From Anagrus nilaparvatae (taxonomy: Eukaryota > Arthropoda > Insecta > Hymenoptera > Mymaridae), in the NCBI GenBank assembly GCA_022575985.1, contig JAKSXM010000311.1, positions 1 to 64,000 on the forward strand: 64,000 nucleotides of DNA. Direction: 5' to 3'. This document shows positions 22,050 to 32,859 of this stretch, piece by piece. Each line of letters opens with the position of its first letter. The first letter of the stretch is position 1. The position numbers and the translations under genes are program-made. The notes beneath the pieces are model-generated. The model saw only the letters and a program-made list of their open reading frames with translations, was not told the origin of the DNA and ran no database searches.

Positions 22050-22706
22050 AGGGCTTTATTGTGATCAGCGACCTAAAAAACCCTAATAGACTAAATCTTA
22101 GAAGACTAGAACGAATATAGCGAAAGCGCCCCTTTTAGGAGTAGTTTCGACTAATATAAGGTTGAAGAGTTACGTTTTAATTGAAAAGACATCGATTTTT
22201 GTGATCAGTGCCCTAAAAAACCCTATTACACCAAATCTTGAAGGGCTAGATAGAAAGTAGCGAAAACACCCCTTTTAGGAGCAGTTTTGCCCAATTTAAG
22301 GGTGAAGGGGTAATTTTTCATAGTTATAACTGCAATATTCGTTATCAGCGACCCAAAAAACCCCCGTATACCAAATTTCATAGGCTTACAGTGAATACAG
22401 CAAAAATGCCCTATTTAAGGGCAGTTTTGCCCAATTTATGGGTGAAGGGGTAATTTTTCATATTTATAACTGCAATATTTGTTATCAGCGACCCAAAAAA
22501 CCACCGTATACCAAATTTCAAAGGCTTACAATGAATACAGCAAAAATACCCTTTTTAGGGGCAGTTTTGCCCGATTTAAGGGTCAAGCCCCAATTGAGCA
22601 TAGAAAAAATCCCGATTTTCGTATTCAGCGACCCAAAAAACCTATAGTAGACCAAATCTGGTAGCGGCAACAAACAATACCACCAAAACCGTGATTTTAC
22701 TGGAGT
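22050..22706. repeat. Outer satellite module, right arm
   Basis: About five units of roughly 140 bp carry TCAGCGACCCAAAAAACC-type blocks, the inverse of the left-arm module. Between 21895 and 22050 the right arm has sequence not found on the left. The module ends at the terminal ACTGGAGT. Confidence 0.75.
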
Positions 22707-22919
22707 AAGTGTTTTAATTTTAAATATTTTCCTCTGCGGTAAGTGGAATTCGACTGCCAAAAGCAGTTTTCTATATTTGCTACGAACAGGATTCCACTTG
22801 ATTTTACTTGCTGTAAATCGAAAAATTTTTCAGTGTAGAAATCGGTTTTTAATTATTATATTATCATAAAAACCATAAAACCTTCATTTTTTCTGTTTGC
22901 TGAAGAAGTCTTAAAAAAT
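22707..22919. other. Spacer with imperfect AAGTGGAAT hairpin
   Basis: Between the giant foldback and the segmental duplicate lies a short stretch with AAGTGGAATTCGAC (22741) mirrored by ATTCCACTTG (about 22790). It ends in TTTTTCAGTGTA, which resembles the right end of the MITE at 28995-29289. It is probably a remnant of that family. Confidence 0.4.
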
Positions 22920-23151
22920 ATGATAACTATAAAATTTGAAGATAATTAATTCAAATTACAAAGTAATAATTTTTTTAGTACTAGGTGAATAAAAATATAA
23001 AACATTTATTATTTAAAAACCAATGATAAATATAACATTAAAATAATCAAGTGAGTCAATAGAAATAATATTTTGATATATTAAAATAAATAAAACGATA
23101 TTTTTTATCTGTTAATTTATATAACTGAATGTATAAATTAATTTTGAAACT

Positions 23152-23160
23152 TATATAAAG
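23152..23160 (+). promoter_or_regulatory. TATA box of copy C
   Basis: TATATAAAG lies 89 bp before the ATG of copy C and matches the TATA box of gene B, including the AGTGCCTATTTTTGTAAACT that follows. Confidence 0.5.
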
Positions 23161-23748
23161 TGCCTATTTTTGTAAACTGAGAACCAATTCAATTCCGAAC
23201 AAGCGGAAGTTAATACGTAATAAAAAAAAGGATTGAAAAAATAACAAAATGAAAGCAATAAGTATTCGTTTAATTTTTTGTACATTTTTTTACAATTCGG
23301 TAAGTTAATATTTTAAAAGTATTTAAAATTTTACCTATAAAATTTATAAAAGCTAAAATATAATCTGTTATTTTAGATTTCAATGCATCCTCCTGCATTT
23401 CACGGAGGTATTTTTTCTAAACCATATACAGATAAATTAGATCAAAATTTGAATAATTTTAATACAGAAATGAATAAATTTCTCTATGAACTAAATAAAG
23501 ATTATACTAATTACAAAAATCATATTGAAGATTTAAATTTAAATTCTAATAAAAAAATAAATGAAGCATTTATGGATATTCTTGGGAAAGTAAGTATAAA
23601 TAGTATATTACGATCCTGTATTCAGAAAAGATAAGAATGGCCCAAATTGTACGCAAATTGCCAGCCGAAGCAAAGTCAGGAAATTAAACTGCGTTTGGGG
23701 CATTCTTTTTTATAAACAGAATCGTATAGGAAAAACCATGTGTTTGCT

Positions 23749-23756
23749 GGCCACAC
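23749..23756 (+). repeat. Left target-site duplication GGCCACAC
   Basis: Eight bases directly before the terminal inverted repeat of element 4, repeated exactly at 26775-26782. The matching unoccupied site in gene B reads GGCCGCAC followed by AGTAGCCGCTG (about 8714), whose continuation matches AGTAACCGCTG after the right copy. Confidence 0.9.
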
Positions 23757-23884
23757 CGAGGGGCTACCGTCTTGGAAATCACGAATTTGATTTTAAAAAA
23801 TTTTTTTTGATTTTTTTCTGATTTTTGGCTTGTTTGTACCTCAATCATGAATCTTTACTAGTTGAAATGGTTTATTTCCGTCTT

Positions 23885-24005
23885 TTAGCGATTTTTTTTG
23901 ATTTCTTTTGATTTTTCGTGATTTTTTGTGATTTTTTGTGATTTCTCGTGATTTCTCATGATTTCTCGTGATTTTTCGTGATTTTTCGTGATTTTTCGCG
24001 ATTTT
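23885..24005. repeat. 10-bp tandem array in left arm of element 4
   Basis: Roughly ten units of the form GATTTTTCGT, GATTTCTCGT or GATTTTTTGT in a row. The inverse array lies at about 26495-26645 and produces a false lysine/serine-rich open frame there. Confidence 0.8.
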
Positions 24006-24712
24006 TGGCGTTTTTTAACCTTATAACTCACCCTAGACCTCAAAAATCTAATTTTTACTATTCAATATAATATTTAGCCGTTTTTACAAAAAAAAAATTA
24101 TGTTATTAAAATTACGAACGTTCAACGAACAATACCTAACCTAAACTGTTTTAAAAAAGTGGATTTATCTTGATAATAATTTTTCCGGTGGCTTTTCCCA
24201 AAAAATACTAAACGCAAATGAATCTTTGATAAAAAAGGCATAATTAATAAAAGATTTTACATGTTTAAAGCACCGGAAATATAAAAAAGTAAAGAAAGAA
24301 ATTTTTCCACTTTAAGATTTTTATGTTATTCTTTACTTTTGAGTCAGTTTTCCCAAGTAAAATCTTCATATTTATGTTAAATATTTAATTTTTTATTATT
24401 TGTGATATTTTTTTAAAAATATAAAACACACCGGAAAATATTTAAAAGAAGAAAAATGCTAGAAATTTGTAGGTTAAGGGATGCGTTTTTTTTCATTTTA
24501 GTCTTTAATCTATTTTTTCAGTAAATACAAATTACTTACAAGGAATAATTAATGAAATGGAAGATTTAGAGTATAACATTAAATTTTATTGCCTAGGAAC
24601 GATAACCTTCTATAGTACACCGAATTCCAGTGAAATCGCGGTTTAGGGTGTTTAGTTATTGGAATTACCGTCACAGATTTGGTCTATTACAGGTTTTTTG
24701 GATCGCTGATAT

Positions 24713-25115
24713 AATTTTTATTTAGGGACTTAAAATAATTCAGATTCAGGCAGTTAGAACAATTTTGATTTATAGACTTAGAATAATATCGATTTGGGAC
24801 CTAGAATAATACGTGTTTATGGAATCTATGACTCCGAAAACTATACTGGGATACCAAATATAGGCTCAATTAGCAATTGTTTTCAAGATTTACTCATATA
24901 ATTTTTAATTATCACCTTACTAAATGTTAAGATTCTAAACCCAAACTATTATAATTCCCTAAACGCGTATTATTCTAGGTCCCTAAACCAAAATTATTAC
25001 AAGTCCCTAATCCTGAATTGTTCTAAGTCCCTAAATCGATATTATCCTAAGTCTATAAATCAAAATTGTTCTAACTGCCTGAATCTGAATTATTTTAAGT
25101 CCCTAAATAAAAATT
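24713..25115. repeat. Nested hairpin in the core of element 4
   Basis: ATTTTTATTTAGGGACTTAA at 24714, together with GATTCAGGCAGTTAGAACAA and GACTTAGAATAATATCGATT, is mirrored by AATCGATATTATCCTAAGTC (about 25024) to TTAAGTCCCTAAATAAAAAT (about 25095). The core also carries a degenerate run of TTATTCTAAGTCCCTAAAT units up to about 25245. This repeat family reappears at 63041-63130 and 63390-63450. Confidence 0.75.
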
Positions 25116-26774
25116 ATTTTATTTCCCTACCCTTGAATTATTTTAAGTCTCTAAATCGATATTATTCCAAGTCCATAAATCTGTATTATTCTAAGTCCCT
25201 AAGCTCAGATTTTTCAAAGGTCCCTATATTTAAATTATTCTAAGTCTGATTTGACCCTCTCCCCTTAATTTTCAAGTTTGAAGTACCCTTACCCTATAAA
25301 CATGTCCCATGTTAAAATAGGTTCAACTAGCAATTGCTTTCAAGAATTTACCTGTCTTGCTAATTTTTTCCGATTTTTTATGATATAGCTTTCATTACTC
25401 AAAACTGGCCATCTGAAATTTTCAGACTGAAAATGGACGAAACCTTTAAAATATCGGTTTCGGTAACCAAAAATACATACGCTTCATGAAATGAATCCAC
25501 TCTCGTGCTGTTAAAATTTTTAGATGCATTTAACATTGCTGATGCATTCACTTCAGTCAAATCACAAAAATAAGCGGTGTTTCAGCTACTAGACGTCTCC
25601 AATATTTTCCAGTTTAGGTTTTTCGGGTCGCTGATCTGAAATTTCAGGGTATTTTCTATGAGAAATTGGTAGTGGGACTCTTTTAAAATTGCAAAAAACT
25701 ACCCCAAAAATGGAAAAATCTTAGAGGTAGCTTTTACAAATATTTTGGATGAATCGCCGATTTTTTATAGACAGAAACCTAACATTCATGATCAACGACC
25801 AAAAAAACCTGTAATAGACCAAATCTGGTGACGGTAATTCCAGTAACTAAACACCCTAAACCGCGATTTCACTGGAATTCGTGTACTATAGAAGGTTATC
25901 GTTCCTAGGCAATAAAATTTAATGTTATACTCTAAATCTTCCATTTCATTAATTATTCCTGGTAAGTAATTTGTATTTACTGAAAAAATAGATTAAAGAC
26001 TAAAATGAAAAAAAAACGCATCCCTTAACCTACAAATTTCTAGCATTTTTCTTCTTTTAAATATTTTCCCGGTGTTTTATATTTTTAAAAAAATATCACA
26101 AATAATAAAAAATTAAATATTTAACATAAATATGAAGATTTTACTTGGGAAAACTGACTCAAAAGTAAAGAATAACATAAAAATCTTAAAGTGGAAAAAT
26201 TTCTTTCTTTACTTTTTTATATTTCCGGTGCTTTAAACCATGTAAAATCTTTTATTAATTATGCCTTTTTTATCAAAGATTCATTTGCGTTTAGTATTTT
26301 TTGGAAAAGCCACCGGAAAAATTATTATCAAGATAAATCCACTTTTTTAAAACAGTTTAGGTTAGGTATTGTTCGTTGAACGTTCGTAATTTTAATAACA
26401 TAATTTTTTTTTGTAAAAAACGGCTAAATATTATATTGAATAGTAAAAATTAGATTTTTGAGGTCTAGGGTGAGTTATAAGGTTAAAAAACGCCAAAAAT
26501 CGCGAAAAATCACGAAAAATCACGAAAAATCACGAGAAATCATGAGAAATCACGAGAAATCACAAAAAATCACAAAAAAATCACGAAAAATCAAAAGAAA
26601 TCAAAAAAAATCGCAAAAATCGCAAAAAATCGCAAAAAATCGCTAAAAGACGGAAATAAACCATTTCAACTAGTAAAGATTCATGATTGAGGTACAAACA
26701 AGCCAAAATCAGAAAAAAATCAAAAAAAATTTTTTTAAAATCAAATTCGTGATTTCCAAGACGGTAGCCCCTCG

Positions 26775-26782
26775 GGCCACAC
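26775..26782 (+). repeat. Right target-site duplication GGCCACAC
   Basis: Exact copy of 23749-23756 immediately after the right end of element 4. Intron 2 of copy C resumes here with sequence matching intron 2 of gene B. Confidence 0.9.
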
Positions 26783-27475
26783 AGTAACCGCTGAGAAGAA
26801 AATTTAATTTTTTAGGAAAAGTATTGTTTAAAATAATGAATTTTGAATCTTTTAGCTTAAAGATAAATACGAAAAAGATGGTAAAATAAATGAATTCAAA
26901 ATTACGAGAACATTTAGTTAATAACCAAAAATTAAACTATTAAGGGAAAATACATCAAGTGTGTACAACTTAAATCAAAAAATGCAAAAGAGGCTGTCTC
27001 ACATGTTCCAAATGTAGTATCAATCATATCATCAAAATTAACTGATTTTATAAATAATTTAAAAAATTGTTGCTGAAGAGGTCTGTTATTTAATGGTAAG
27101 TTTTTAAATGATTAATAATTGTAAATTTTTGTTTCTTCGCCCGATTGTTTTATTAATTTTTCACTGTTTTTAGAAAGAAGACGAATTAAGTAAAGCAATA
27201 AGAGATCTTGTAAAAGCAGAAAAATTACACGAAAGAAAATTTAAGTATTGAAAAAATAGATACTGAAATAGAAAATGTTTTCCATCAGAAGATGTCAAAA
27301 ATTTTATATGATACTGTTTTAAAAAAATTAATTAATAATTAATAATAAAATATGTACAAAAAATAAATTTAAAAATAAGATATCAAAGAAAATTATTATT
27401 TCAAAACTATTGATCGAAAAAAAATATATAGAATAGTTTGTTTTCTTTAGTTATTGAAACGTTTTTTGAAATTTC

Positions 27476-28994
27476 ACTCAATTCAGTGGCCTCTTTTCTT
27501 TTATCATTATTAAAAAAATATAAGAATAAAATAAGTAACAATAAGATTGTATGTCATCGTCAATCTTTTTCTTCATAAATTTATAAAAAAATATAATTAA
27601 CACATACGAAAATCGATGGCCTCGATCTTTTTAATGTATTATTTTTCTTTGTGTATTTTCTTTACGTTTTTTTAAACTTTTGATTTATATCTTATTTTTT
27701 TAAATTATTTACGTTAAATAAAAATAACTCAAATAAAATTATTATAAAAATAAATATAAATTTAAATTATTTAATGCTTACGACAGATAAGGCTAGCCTG
27801 GAAAACACAAAAAGTACAAGTGTATAAATATAAAGTACGTACGTTAGAGCATAAATTCTCCCTTTTTTATTATTATGCAAGCAATACGTTTACTGAGCAG
27901 CTAACATATGAACCATTGCTGACTTTACAATTTTATGCGGGAACGACGATTTGAAATCGGTGCTTTAGATTTAAAAAATAAAAATATATGTATACACTGT
28001 AAAAAAGAAAAGAAATGTAACAATAGAGTGCAAGTCATTGGGTAAACGACCGAGAATTCTATTTTTTTGAATTATTATTATTATTATTATTTTGGTATTT
28101 GAGAAATTGTTTTGATTGTCCTTTAAAATTGTGGTATTGAATTTTTTATCATAAAAAAGGGGTTCCCTGTGTAAATGTCACTTTTTATTAAATAATAAAA
28201 TACATTTATTTTTTTTAATTTACGTATTTTTCAGAAATAAATACAAAAAATCCTGTCATCGATAGTTTGACAACTTTATTTTCAATTTTTTTTTTTATTC
28301 TAACAAATAATAATAATTATTATTTTTTCATTATTTGGTTTATGTTTTTACATTATACATTTTTGCTGTGAAGAATATTTATGAATATGTTCAGATTCAT
28401 ACAAAAGCGAAAATTTTACGGGATTTCTTGTTGATGTCTTACAGCGATTAGCTGAATTTTTAAAACAATCGTGTTTTTAGCCTGTATTTACCCTATGTTT
28501 AGCCAATTGTATTTATGTATCATTAGCTTCCTGTTATCAAACCATTCTAGTTATTTTTAAATAAGATATCAAAAATTAGTAAATTTGGTGATTTAAAAGT
28601 TTAAAGTTGAATAAGCAAATAAGGTTAAAATTCAGAAGATTTTTTACGGCATAAATTCAAATGAATCTTATTATGATTTAGCAACAAAAAAAAGTTCGAA
28701 AAATGCCAAAATAAATCGAAGTTTAATACACCGATACTTGTATTAGTTACGATGAGGTTCGATAAGGGGAAAATACAGCATAGAATGAAATAAATAGCTT
28801 ATCAGTATGGGTGAAAGACTATACAGTTGATTTATAAATGTGAATATATACGTATATATATTTTAGCCAATTACATTATAGTTCAAACAAATGCAAATTT
28901 TAAAGTCAATTTATTTGTTGTGTAAATTAAATGCATATTGCATTTCATATTAGTATTCATTCTCATTTAATCGATTTTCAAATATTTTTTTAAA
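27476..28994. other. Intergenic, no gene seen
   Basis: AT-rich sequence with an ATT microsatellite-like patch near 28070-28092. No open frame with convincing splice sites and no recognisable family on either strand. Confidence 0.5.
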
Positions 28995-29289
28995 TACACT
29001 CAAAAATAAATCCACTTGCAACTATTACAATTCCGTTTGCCGCAAGTGAAATTTCCGTTTTCCGCTAGCAGATTTTGGATTGTGGCAAGTGGAATTTTTT
29101 TTTTTTTGCTCAAATGATTATAAATGACCTGAAACGTAAAGGAAATAAAAAAAATTTTTTACTATTTAGGATATGCGTGCAGCAAAATATTTTTTCTTTT
29201 AATTTTCTTTACGTTTCAAGTCATTTGCAATCGTTTGAGCAAGAAAACAAAATTTTCGCTAGCCACATACGGATTTTTTTTTCAGTGTA
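28995..29289. mobile_element. MITE-like element (295 bp)
   Basis: Starts TACACTCAAAAATAAATCC (28995) and ends with the inverse GGATTTTTTTTTCAGTGTA (29289), bordered by TA. Inside is a longer imperfect palindrome: TGCTCAAATGATTATAAATG near 29107 is mirrored by TTTGCAATCGTTTGAGCA near 29224, and ACGTAAAGGAAAT by TTCTTTACGT. A fragment of the same family lies at 39331-39382. TA borders suggest a Tc1/mariner-type source. Confidence 0.65.
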
Positions 29290-32200
29290 TAAACAATTTC
29301 GTAATAACATAAAAAATAAAAATTTTAAATATGGTTGCCTTGTTCAAATATTTAAATACTAAAAAAATTATGTTACGAATTCTATGAATATTCGATTATT
29401 TTTTACTATTAATAATTTATTTTAGTTGATACAAGGTAAATATTGATTAATAAAAGTTTGATAAGAGCACCAATTTTATGGTAGTTGAAGGTCAATTGTA
29501 ATTTTTTCTTATATATTTAATTTTTTTTAAATAGCGATTTCGGGAAAATACTTCTAATCTCCCTTTCAAATATTACAGAAATCGCAAAATACCAAAAATT
29601 TAAGAAAAAAAAATAGCATAAATCGGAAAAAGGGGTACAAAGTTCAGCATTTCCATTCCAAGATGAAGTTATTGGGCAAATATATATTTTTAAAAAAATT
29701 TTCTAAGCTTTAATTGAATGTAATTTAAAAATTATTGAATTTTTTTTTGTTTTAACTTTGGTACCATTTGGATGCAGTCTTTTTGAGTTGAAAACTTCGA
29801 AATCTTTGTATTTTGGCAAAATGAATTTTGGAGATACAAAATGGTCAAAAACGGTTTTTTAAGTTAAAAAATGGTTCGAAACTCAAAACTTTATCTTTGC
29901 TTTATTTAAATTAAACATTTTAAAACTGGGCTAAAACTTTGATTAAGGATATTTTTTTTATACTAAGTGAAAATAATTTCCAGTCTAATACGCATAAATA
30001 AATATTTGAAACATAAATATAACAAATTTTTTAACTGAATAATCCATTTTTAAAATGAATTAGTCTGCATTGATTTATGAATAAATACATAAATAAATGA
30101 TTTTTCAATTCATACAGCTTGTAAAAACATAAATAACGATGATAATACGCTTTGTATTGTATAATATAAAATGACTTCTTGATTTGAATAATGATTTATT
30201 TTTTCCAACACCACTTTTTTACTATGTTACATGAGGTTATTATATATTAATTTTTTTTTTTGTTCAATAACATTCTTTTTTATGTAAAAATAGGTATATA
30301 TTTATATAACAAAATTATATTGAGTTCAGAGATCATTTGAGAGCTGGTATGGCTCTGACAAATTACATGATTGTGAAAGGTTAGAAAAAAAAACAAAAAT
30401 TGTAATGAAAATTAAATTAAAAATGAATTATTAAAATAGAAAAAAAAACAAAAGTTGTAATGAAAATTAAATTAAAAATAAATTATTAAAATATTTAAAA
30501 TTTTTTGCAAATTAAATTAAAATGAACGTACACGCAAATTAAAAAAAAAATTTTTATATATGTAAAATATATTTTCTGTGAAATTTTCAGCCCTGTAGGT
30601 GCTCAGGAACCCGAGTTATTCCCAAAAGAAGCTTTTTAGATTTTTTCGGTTTTTAAGCCACTTTTTGTAAATAAATTTTTAAAAATTACTAAAGGATTGA
30701 AAAAAAATAGTACCAAGACATAAAAAATTGTAAAATTTCCCGCTAAATCCGAATCTGATGTTAGTTTCTTGAAGTTTTGCCCCTGAGTGGCTCCAAATTG
30801 CTATTTTAGGCTGAGAGCGGGAAGATTTGAATGGCTAAAATGCAAACTTTTATAAGGCTCAAACCTTTATAGAATTGGTCTACATACTATATATATTGAT
30901 GCGGTAATTGTTGTTGGATGTTTATATGATGGTTATAATTTCAACATTAAAACCAAATTTTTTATGCGCATAATAGTCTTTGGTAATTATATTTGTACTA
31001 AATAACTAATCAATATTAAAAGATTTCATTTCCTAAATTGAGTACAAAAAAAATACACCAATTTTTATACTTAAATTACTTTTCAAATAGAAACTTTAAA
31101 ATTCAAAAATTCATTAATTTCAATCATTCTTATTAGCTAAAGATAAATACAAAAAAAAAAGCTTTTCTCCACATTTTAAGTCACTTCCTAATATTTTTTT
31201 ATATAAAACTAATAAAAAGAAATATAAAATAGATTAAAAAAGTAAATATGTCCATACATATATCACAAAACAATCAATAAAAAAATTCTTTATTTACTTA
31301 TATATATTACACTAGAAACTTTAAGACATGAGAAGGTATAATATGGTCTCAAGGGTTCGATCTATATCTGACAAAAAAAAAGTACACTAAAAGAATAAAA
31401 AAAAAAAACTAAAGATAGTTCCTGCCCCGCGAAAAAGATGTGTACAAGTTCTCTTGACCTGCGGCTATACTTTTTTCATGACCTTTTATATCCTCGCGAA
31501 GTTCGTGTCTCATGGGAGATATCCATGCTTTATCAAAATAATATATATACTAAAATATTATCAGCAATATTTTTTTGATAGCTGTATAATATTTTTTATT
31601 ATAAACAATTTCACTCTATTCAATAACTGTCATAAAACTCGTATACTTTTTTTTTTCAATTATCAATCATATTCTTTTTTTTATTGTTGAATAATAAATT
31701 CATTTTATAGTAAAAGTATTTAATATCGATAAAATAATTTCTATAATAAAATTTAATTCCAATTTTCTGATAGTATTATAAAGGTAAAGTTTGTTAAAAT
31801 ATACATATATTGCAGAATGTCTTTACTTTGTATATATATATATAGTAAAGTATTTTACATTCGAATTGCATCCTGAAATAGTATTATATGTATAGAGAAC
31901 CGCCTTTCGTTTGCTTATAGTTTCTCTTTGATGTGTTTGTTACTATACTACTATTATATACCCCTTCGGTCTTTTGGATCTTTGAAACTTTGGGATTCGA
32001 GAGTTTGACCACTGGACTGTCAAAATGGTTCTCGTAACAAAAATAAAAAAACAAAATAGATTTTTTAAACAAAAAGTTTATTTTATTTTATTTTACGAAT
32101 TTTTTTATTTTTTATTTTTCTTTATACAAGCTTAAATTATTGCTAAATTTTAAAAACAAAAAAATATAATTTTAAGAATATTTTATTTTATCTCTTTTAT

Positions 32201-32859
32201 TTTTTTTATCAATGTCTTTATTTAAGGATAAGAATCTTTGAAGTTTTATATCTCTTTGCTACTGTTTAATAATAATTTTCCTTTTCTTTTTTTTTTATTT
32301 TAAGGGTAAAAACAGAGAGATGAGAGAAAAGAGTAAATTGATCACGAATAATGTTCGGCTAACTGTAATGTAAGTTATCAAGACTTAAACAACAAAGAAA
32401 ATTTTCTTTTTTTAAAAAGAGAAATAGTATTCTTATTTGACTAAATTTATATATATATATATATTTAACTTGTAATACGAAACTAAAATATAAAACCGAT
32501 TCAAAAGCTTTTCAACAATAAGAAAAGTTGTATATATAAATTTAAAAGGGAAAGAGGTTAGGTTATAGGTTTGTTAAGAACCCTTTTTATATACTTATAT
32601 ATAAACATGAAAAGTATTAGACTTTCTAGCATAGTTTTCATATAACGGAACAATTACATTTTAATTAATATTTTCTTGAGAAGCCCAAAAAAGAGAGAGG
32701 GCATCGAATTTATGATCGTTTTATCTATTATTATCTATGGAATGAGAATATTCAAGGGTTCAAGTAAAAAGAGAATATAAATATTTTTAACTACTGAATC
32801 TTTTAAGAAATCTCATAATTTTTATTTTATGACTTTATTCGTTTCCAACTACCTCCCCT
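29290..32859. other. Intergenic, no gene seen
   Basis: Low-complexity AT-rich DNA. A duplicated AATTGTAATGAAAATTAAAT block lies at about 30396 and 30450. (TA)n runs occur at about 31830-31845 and 32450-32465. A GGTTAGGTTA motif lies near 32559. The patch at 31410-31530 has mixed base composition but no sustained frame. Long poly(T) stretches produce only spurious short frames. Confidence 0.45.

Larger units (their letters stand above)
9561..22706. mobile_element. Giant foldback element 3 (13.1 kb inverted repeat)
   Basis: The left end is ACTCCAGTCAAATCACGG (9561) and the right end is the reverse complement of ACTCCAGTAAAATCACGG (ending 22706), both bordered by TTA/TAA. Mirror-image landmarks pair across the whole span: the GGGTCGCTGA repeats (9637-10200 with 22060-22640), the TTGTGCAC array (10302-10402 with 21778-21882), the 135-bp satellite (10500-11878 with about 20310-21660), and the inner block (15765-17340 with 18060-19735). 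The arms are not equal. The left one has about 3.9 kb (11879-15764) lacking on the right, and the right has about 0.6 kb extra (19736-20310). A loop of about 720 bp lies between. No transposase is visible. It separates the two segmental duplicates B and C. Confidence 0.85.
23757..26774. mobile_element. Foldback element 4 (3018 bp) with 8-bp target duplication
   Basis: Terminal inverted repeats start CGAGGGGCTACCGTCTTGG and continue as arms of roughly 0.95 kb: 23757 to about 24711, mirrored by about 25789-26774. Arm landmarks are an array of 10-bp GATTTTTCGT-like units (23885-24005, mirrored at about 26495-26645), the AACGTTCAACGAACAATACC block (24115 and 26370) and, near the inner edge, CCAGTGAAATCGCGG-type sequence resembling the ends of elements 2 and 3. 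The core (24712-25788) holds a second hairpin. No transposase is visible. An 8-bp duplication is typical of hAT and P superfamilies, and satellite-like inverted arms recall Foldback/Galileo-type elements of flies; assignment to any of these is an inference. Confidence 0.92.
23249..27331 (+). pseudogene. Small secreted-protein family, copy C (pseudogene with 3-kb insertion)
   Basis: Exons parallel gene B: exon 1 23249-23299 (signal peptide MKAISIRLIFCTFFYNS), exon 2 23377-23589, exon 3 26856-27095, exon 4 27174 to about 27331, all with GT-AG borders. Exons 1 and 2 remain open. Exon 2 is shorter than in B because the segment between the proline-rich start and the PYTDKLDQ region differs. Exon 3 has an extra base shortly after LKDKYEKDGKINEF, which causes an early stop, and another small insertion near AACTATTAAGG. 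Exon 4 is also frameshifted before the STOP-generating TTTAAGTATTGA. Intron 2 (23590-26855) contains the 3018-bp foldback element. It is therefore a non-functional recent duplicate of B; a truncated exon 1-2 product remains conceivable. Confidence 0.8.
22920..27475 (+). repeat. Segmental duplication, copy 2 (contains pseudogene C)
   Basis: Direct-repeat partner of 7910-9435, interrupted by the 3018-bp element at 23757-26774. Outside that insertion the two copies stay alignable through promoter, exons, introns and the 3' flank (GATCGAAAAAAAA at about 9372 and 27412). Confidence 0.85.

Noticed and set aside
24120..24140. CCTAACCTAA as possible insect telomere repeat (TTAGG)
   Set aside because: Only two units, with the mirrored pair in the other arm of element 4; not a telomeric array.
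26458..26646. Lys/Ser-rich frame with EKSQKITKKSRKI-type repeats
   Set aside because: Produced by the 10-bp tandem array in the right arm of element 4.
31330..31380. GGGTTCGATCT considered as a tRNA T-arm
   Set aside because: No acceptor, D- or anticodon stems fold around it.
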